Origin: Anomaloglossus baeobatrachus
Taxonomy: Eukaryota; Chordata; Amphibia; Anura; Aromobatidae
DNA length: 64,000 nucleotides
Direction of reading: 5' to 3'
NCBI RefSeq assembly: GCF_048569485.1
Contig: NC_134360.1
Span: 205,629,792-205,693,791 of the forward strand
A model generated the notes under the pieces. It saw only the letters and a program-made list of their open reading frames with translations. It did no database searches and was not told the origin of the DNA. Shown here piece after piece: positions 59,201 to 64,000 of the stretch. The translations under genes were made by a program, and so were the position numbers. Numbering within the stretch: the stretch's first letter is position 1; each line of letters begins with the position of its first letter.

Positions 59201-62200
59201 CTCACGGGTACAGGATAGAGCTCACTTCTCGTCCTCCAACTCGATTCTTCAGAATTTCTCCACCTCCCGGCCGGGCCGCTGCTCTTCTGCAAACAGGGTG
59301 CACTCTATAGGCAGAAAGAGTGATGACCCCCGTTCCTCTTCAGGAACAAGGTCACGGTTTTTACCCCAAATTCTTTGCGGTACCTATAACAACGGGCCGT
59401 TCCGTCCCGTTCTGGATCTAAAAATGCTCAGCAAGCTCGTGGACACCAGGCGGTTCCGGATGGAATCCCTCCGCCATGTCATCGCCTCAAGGTCCCAAGG
59501 ATATTTCCTAGCATCATTAGGCATCAAGGATGCTTATCCACACGTGCCGATTGATCCAGAGCACTAGCGTTTCTACGCTTCGTGATAGGAGACGAACACC
59601 CTCTGTTCGTAGCTCTACCTTCCGGCTAGCGACAGTCCAACTGGTCTTCGCCAAGGTCAGGGCAGCAGTAGTCACAGTCCTGCACTCTCAGGGTCACTCT
59701 GTGGTCCCGTATTTAGACGATCTACCTGTCAAGGCACTCTCTTAGGAAACATGCCAACACTGCCCGAACGTTGCGCTGGAGACTCTCTAGAGTTTTGGGT
59801 GGATCATCAACTTTTTAAAGTCAGATCCGACCCCGACCCTATCGATAACATATCTAGGCATAGAGTTTCTTACCCTCTCAGCGATAGTGAAGCTGCCGCT
59901 AGACAAACAGCATTCACTACGGGCTGCAAGCTCTTCTTTAAGAACCAGTCGCACACATTGAGACGCCTCATGCACTTCCTACGTAAGATGGTAGCAATGG
60001 AGGCAGTTCCTTTCGCGCAGTTTTACTGCGTCCACTACAATGGGACATTCTCCGCCAATGGGACGAGGAGTCGACGTCCCTCAACAGAGTCGTCGTTCTT
60101 TCTCAGGCGGCCAAGGAATCTCTACGGTGGTGGCTTCTTCTCACCTCTTGGTCAAAAAGAAGGTCCTTCCTATCCCCGTCCTGGGCGATAGTTACGACAG
60201 ACGCGAGTCTATCAGGGTGGGGAGCAGTTTTTCTCCACTACAGCGCTCAGGGTACGTGGACTCAGCAAGAGTCCACTCTTCAGATCAATGTTCTTGAACA
60301 CAGAGCAGTGTATCTTGCCCTACAATCCTTCCAACAGCGGCTGGAAAGCAAGCATATCCGACTTCAGTCGGACAGCTCAACAGCGGTGGCATACATCAAC
60401 CACCAAGGAAGAACGCGCAACCGGCAAGCCTTCCAGGAAGTCCGGCAGGTTCTGATGTGGGTGGAAGACACGGCATCCACCATATCCACAATTCACATCC
60501 CAAGTGTGGAAACTAGGAAGCTGACTTCCTAAGTCGCTGAGGTGTGGCCGAAAGAGTATGGTCTCCTCACCCGGACGGGTTTCAGGAGATCTGGCGCCGC
60601 TGACAGAGGCCGGACGTCGATCTAATGGCGTCACGGCACAACAACAATGTGCCAGCTTCATGGCACGGTTTCACAATCATCGAGCTCTGGCGGCAAACGC
60701 CTTAGTTCAGCATTGGTCGCAGTTCCAGTTACCTTAGGTGCCACCTCTGGCATTGTTGCCCAGAGTACTGCGCTAGATCAAGACCGACTGCGGCCGCGCC
60801 ATCCTCGTCGCTACAAATTGGCCGAGGATGTTGTGGTACTCGGTTCTGTGGTGCCTCACGGTAGGCTAACCGGGGGCACTACCAGACCAATCAGACTGGC
60901 TGTCTCAAGGGCCATTCTTCCATTTGAATTCTACGGCCCTCAACCGGATGGTGTGGCATTGAGTCCTGGAACCTAGTGTCGTCAGGATTACCTCAGGACG
61001 TGGTTGCCACCATGAGACAGGCTAGCATACCAACGTCCGCCAAGATTGACCACAGGACGTGGAAGATGTTCTTATCTCGGTGCTCGGCGCAGGGTGTTTC
61101 TCCCTGGCCGGTTGCATCGTCTATGTTTCCTTCCTTCCTGCAATCTAGGTAGGAAAATGGGTTGTCGCTCAGTTCCCTTTAGGGACAAGTCTCAGCGCTA
61201 TCTGTATTTTTTCAGAAACGACGACTTCCTCAGGTACGCACGTTCCTACGGGGAGTTTGTCTTCTCAGCACTCCGTACAAGCGGCCGTTAGAGCCCTGAG
61301 ATCTGAACAAGGTTCTAATTGCTCTCCAGATGCCGCCTTTCGAGCCTTTGAAGGATGTCTCCCTTCCCGTTTTTCACGGGAAGTGGCCTTCTAGTAACGG
61401 TCTCGTCTCTTAGGAGAGTTTCCGAGCTAGCAACGCTCTCATACAAACTCCCTTCCTGGTCCTTCACCAGGACAGGGTAGTTCTGCGTCCGGTTCCGGAA
61501 TTTCTCCCTAAGGTGGTATCCCATTTTCATATCAATCAGGATATCACCTCACCTTCTTTGTGTCCTCGTCCAGTCCATCAATTTCAGAAAGATTTGCATC
61601 TGTTGGTTCTGGTGAGAGCACTCAGGTTCTACTTCCCGCATGGCGCTCCTGCGCCACCCGGATGCACTCTTTGTCCTTGTCGCTGGTCGGCGTAAACAGT
61701 CGCAAGCTTCCAGATCCACCCTTGCTCGGGGGCTCGAGGAACCAATTCTTGAAACCTACAGTTCTACTGGGCTTCTGGTTCTCTCAAGGCCGAAGGCCCA
61801 TTCTACCAGAGCCGTGGGTGCATCCTGGGCATTACGGCACCAGGCTACGGCTCAGCAGGTGTGTCAGGCACCCACCTGGTCGAGTCTACTTACTTTTACC
61901 AAGCATTATCAGATGCATACCTACGCGTCGGCAGACGCCAGCCTAGGTAGATAAGTCATTCAGGCGGCGGTTGGCCACCTGTAGGAGAGGGCCGTTTGAC
62001 GGCCCTATCATGAGGTATTCTTTTACCCACCCAGGGATTGCTTTTGGACATCCCAATTGTCTGGGTCTCCCAATGGAGCGACAAAGAAGAAGGGAATTTT
62101 GTTTACTTACCGTAAATTCCTTTTCTTCTAGCTCCAATTGGGAGACCCAGCACCCGCCCTGTTTTCTCGGGGTTTTTCTGTTTTTTCGGGTACACATGTT

Positions 62201-62470
62201 GTTCATGTGGTATGGTTCAGTTCTCCGATGTTTCCTCGGATTGAATTGGTCTTTAAACCAGTTATTGGCTTTCCTCCTTCTTGCTTTGGCACTAAAACTG
62301 GTGAGCCAGTGATCCCACTGGGGGTGTATAGCCAGAAGGGGAGGGGCCTTACACTTTTAAGTGTAATACTTTGTGTGGCCTCCAGAGGCAATAGCTATAC
62401 ACCCAATTGTCTGGGTCTCCCAATTGGAGCTAGAAGAAAAGGAATTTACGGTAAGTAAACAAAATTCCCT
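56209..62470 (+). mobile_element. DIRS-type retroelement copy F (inverted twin of D)
   Basis: The length is 6262 bp, one base different from D, and nearly every stretch compared is identical after reversal. Parts: left repeat (56209-56370), leader with the 190-bp tandem array (about 56830-57340), gag-like region (about 57600-59130), RT and RNase H (about 59181-60960), tyrosine recombinase (about 61000-61980), internal complementary region (62045-62150) and right repeat (about 62300-62470). It is broken many times. The sequences flanking D and F are unrelated, so this is transposition rather than a segmental duplication. Confidence 0.92.
62132..62450. promoter_or_regulatory. Splice-bracketed terminal segment of DIRS F
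   Basis: On the sense strand the acceptor CCTTTTCTTCTAG ends at 62131 and the donor ACG then GTAAGTAAAC follows 62450, giving a 319-bp exon-like segment in the same direction as PRPF38A. The antisense strand has the mirror pair. Confidence 0.6.
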
Positions 62471-63400
62471 TCTTTGTCATCCCCTGGTTCAGAAAAGATC
62501 AAGGAATTTGGGTTTGTAGAGGTAGTCCATGATCATGCAGACACCTTGTGGAATCTTCCTGATCTGTTTATCTAGTTTTCCCGATATTATTTTATTTATT
62601 TTTTCTAAGGGCTTCTGATCCTCCTTTCTGCTCATTGATCATTATCAATACAAGGGAGCTCTGCTCCTTTTGTACCTATCCTCGGTTATGTCCTTCCTTC
62701 CATTCCTCCTAACCTTCTGACGTTTAACTGTAGTTCCGGACTGTTCCTCTGTTCTCTCTAGGTCAGGTCTCTGCCCTTTTCAAGGAATCTAGTTCCCGTT
62801 CCCAGGTAAAGTTTTTCTTGTGAGATGGGCATTTTTGACAAAATTCTGTTGTCTCCAGTGATCTGAGACTTTATTTTAGGTTTAACACTGTATAGCCCAT
62901 TGTGAATCCACCCTTCTCTTCTTTGCTTAATTCCTGGAAAGGTCTCTTCCGGTGACAATCATTCTCATGGGTGTTTCTTAGATCTTACAACCCTGTTTTG
63001 TTGTCCTTCCTGAATTTCTCCTAAACAGCATGATCCTGCATCCAATTTTCCATGAAATAGTCTTCTCTCACTGTTCTTCACCTTCTAGTTCTATCTCCGG
63101 TTTCGAATATATATTGTACGCGGTCAAGTGCGTCTCAGCACCTCTTTCTGTCTAGCACATCATCTAGCTCTAATTCCTTTTTCATGTTCTGGAGTAATGT
63201 TCTTCCGGTATAGATTCACTCTTCTCCTGGAGCATTTGATTTCCAAGTTGCTTCCTGGTTACCTGCAATTGCCTTTTTCAGGTTCTACGAAGTACATACC
63301 TTTCCATGGGGCTTCAGATATAGACCGAGGAGTTTGTGCAACTTATAGTGGCTGGTTTCCATCCAGAAAATCTCGTCTCTAGTCTTCCATTTTACTAGTC
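62471..63400. other. Decayed part of DIRS copy H
   Basis: No intact gene is seen. By position it should cover the RNase H to recombinase part of copy H, but no convincing protein motif remains. The final PRPF38A exon was looked for here and not found. Confidence 0.4.
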
Positions 63401-63556
63401 TTCTCTCTTCCCACCATCGGGGACTGCTTTAGGACGTCCCATGGTTTCCTGTGTCCCCCAAGTAAGCAATACAGAAAAGATTTTAGCTACTCACCAGAAA
63501 ATCTTTGTCTCTGAGTCTTTGTTGGGGGACACAGCACCCGCCCTTTTTAAATGATT

Positions 63557-64000
63557 TTTCTTTGTCGCTCCATTGGGAGACCCAGACAATTGGGTGTATA
63601 GCTTCTGTCTCCGGAGGCCACACAAAGTATTACACTTTAAAAAGTGTAACCCCTCCCCTCTGCCTATACACCCTCCCGTGGATCACGGGCTCCTCAGTTT
63701 TTATGCTTTGTGTGGAAGGAGGCACACATCCACTCATGCATTCTCATACTTAGTTATGTCGGTTGGAAGAAAAGTGGGCCCCCACGGGGCCCCCGGCATG
63801 TTCCCTTCTCACCCCACTACGTCGGCGGTGTTGTTAAGGTTGAAGTACCCATTGCGGGTACAGAGGCTGGAGCCACATGCCGTCTCCTTCACCATCCCTT
63901 AAGCGGCTCTGGGAGAAGTGGGATCCTGAGCGGTCATCCATTTACTGGGACCGTGCTCCATCCGCAGCCCCTGGGGGAACCTGCCGGACCGGAGCCTCTT
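63557..64000 (+). mobile_element. DIRS-type retroelement copy G, 5' end only
   Basis: The left repeat (CTTTGTCGCTCCATTGGGAG, then GTATAGCTTCTGTCTCCGGA) and leader match the 5' end of copy B read in reverse (11340-11660), so G belongs to subfamily B. The rest is beyond the window. It is inserted at or just past the internal complementary region of copy H and is sense to PRPF38A. Confidence 0.85.

Larger units (their letters stand above)
54520..63556 (+). mobile_element. DIRS-type retroelement copy H, old, split by F
   Basis: The left end near 54520 (CTTTTCTCTATCGCTTCATT, then GGAGACCATGGGTGTATGCT) matches in inverted form the region at 63440-63480 (CCATGGTTTCCTGTGTCCCC, then AGCAATACAGAAAAG). 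That region has the layout of a DIRS internal complementary region. Between them lie faint protein matches such as STIHIPGMR near 55955, which resembles the end of the RNase H part in other copies. It is heavily decayed. A MITE (55648) and copy F lie within it. Its right end is off the window, beyond copy G. Confidence 0.55.

Noticed and set aside
22071-62470. Segmental inverted duplication of a genomic block as the explanation for D and F
   Set aside because: The similarity stops exactly at the element ends on both sides. The flanks (Tc1-like transposon and DIRS H) are unrelated.

Overview
This is vertebrate nuclear DNA, most likely from an amphibian (probably a frog). Two host genes stand head to head. 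ORC1 runs leftward: one untranslated first exon is predicted and seven coding exons are visible between 4062 and 30340. PRPF38A runs rightward: eight coding exons lie between 31867 and 54321. Both genes run off the window. ORC1 lacks its AAA+ half, beyond the left edge. PRPF38A lacks only about its last 29 residues, presumably beyond the right edge. They share a compact promoter near 31740-31866 with E2F, CRE, GC-box and ETS motifs. The same head-to-head order is found in human. The amphibian guess rests on the repeat content: many DIRS elements, a Penelope-like element, TTAA-ended MITEs, V-SINEs and long introns.

Most of the window is transposon fossils in the introns. Eight DIRS-type (tyrosine-recombinase) retroelements can be traced. 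Here they are called A (1-3680), B (6088-11660), C (14971-21385), D (22071-28331), E (47022-52840), F (56209-62470), G (63557 to the edge) and H (an old copy from about 54520 to 63556, split by F). A-D lie on the minus strand inside ORC1 and E-H on the plus strand inside PRPF38A, so all eight run in the sense direction of their host gene. Nesting is deep. C and D both sit inside one Tc1-like transposon (14789-29065). B sits inside a TIR transposon (6031-12255), F sits inside H, and a short retroelement sits inside C.

The PRPF38A side also holds a 5.1 kb Penelope-like element (36979-42126). It has one open frame of 1052 codons, 14-bp target-site duplications and a hammerhead-like ribozyme motif. 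Other features there are a 960-bp fold-back element, a MITE split by a 0.6 kb hammerhead-bearing retroelement, a V-SINE, Harbinger-like MITEs and a 24-unit 37-bp minisatellite.

The most unusual observation concerns the DIRS ends. The extension of one terminal repeat, and its complement in the internal complementary region, carry a splice acceptor on one strand and a splice donor on the other. Each element therefore ends in a segment of about 310-330 bp bracketed by acceptor and donor on both strands. Old copy H shows the same arrangement in its internal region with unrelated sequence. Together with the sense orientation of all copies, this suggests an exon-like cassette. That is inference and needs transcript data.
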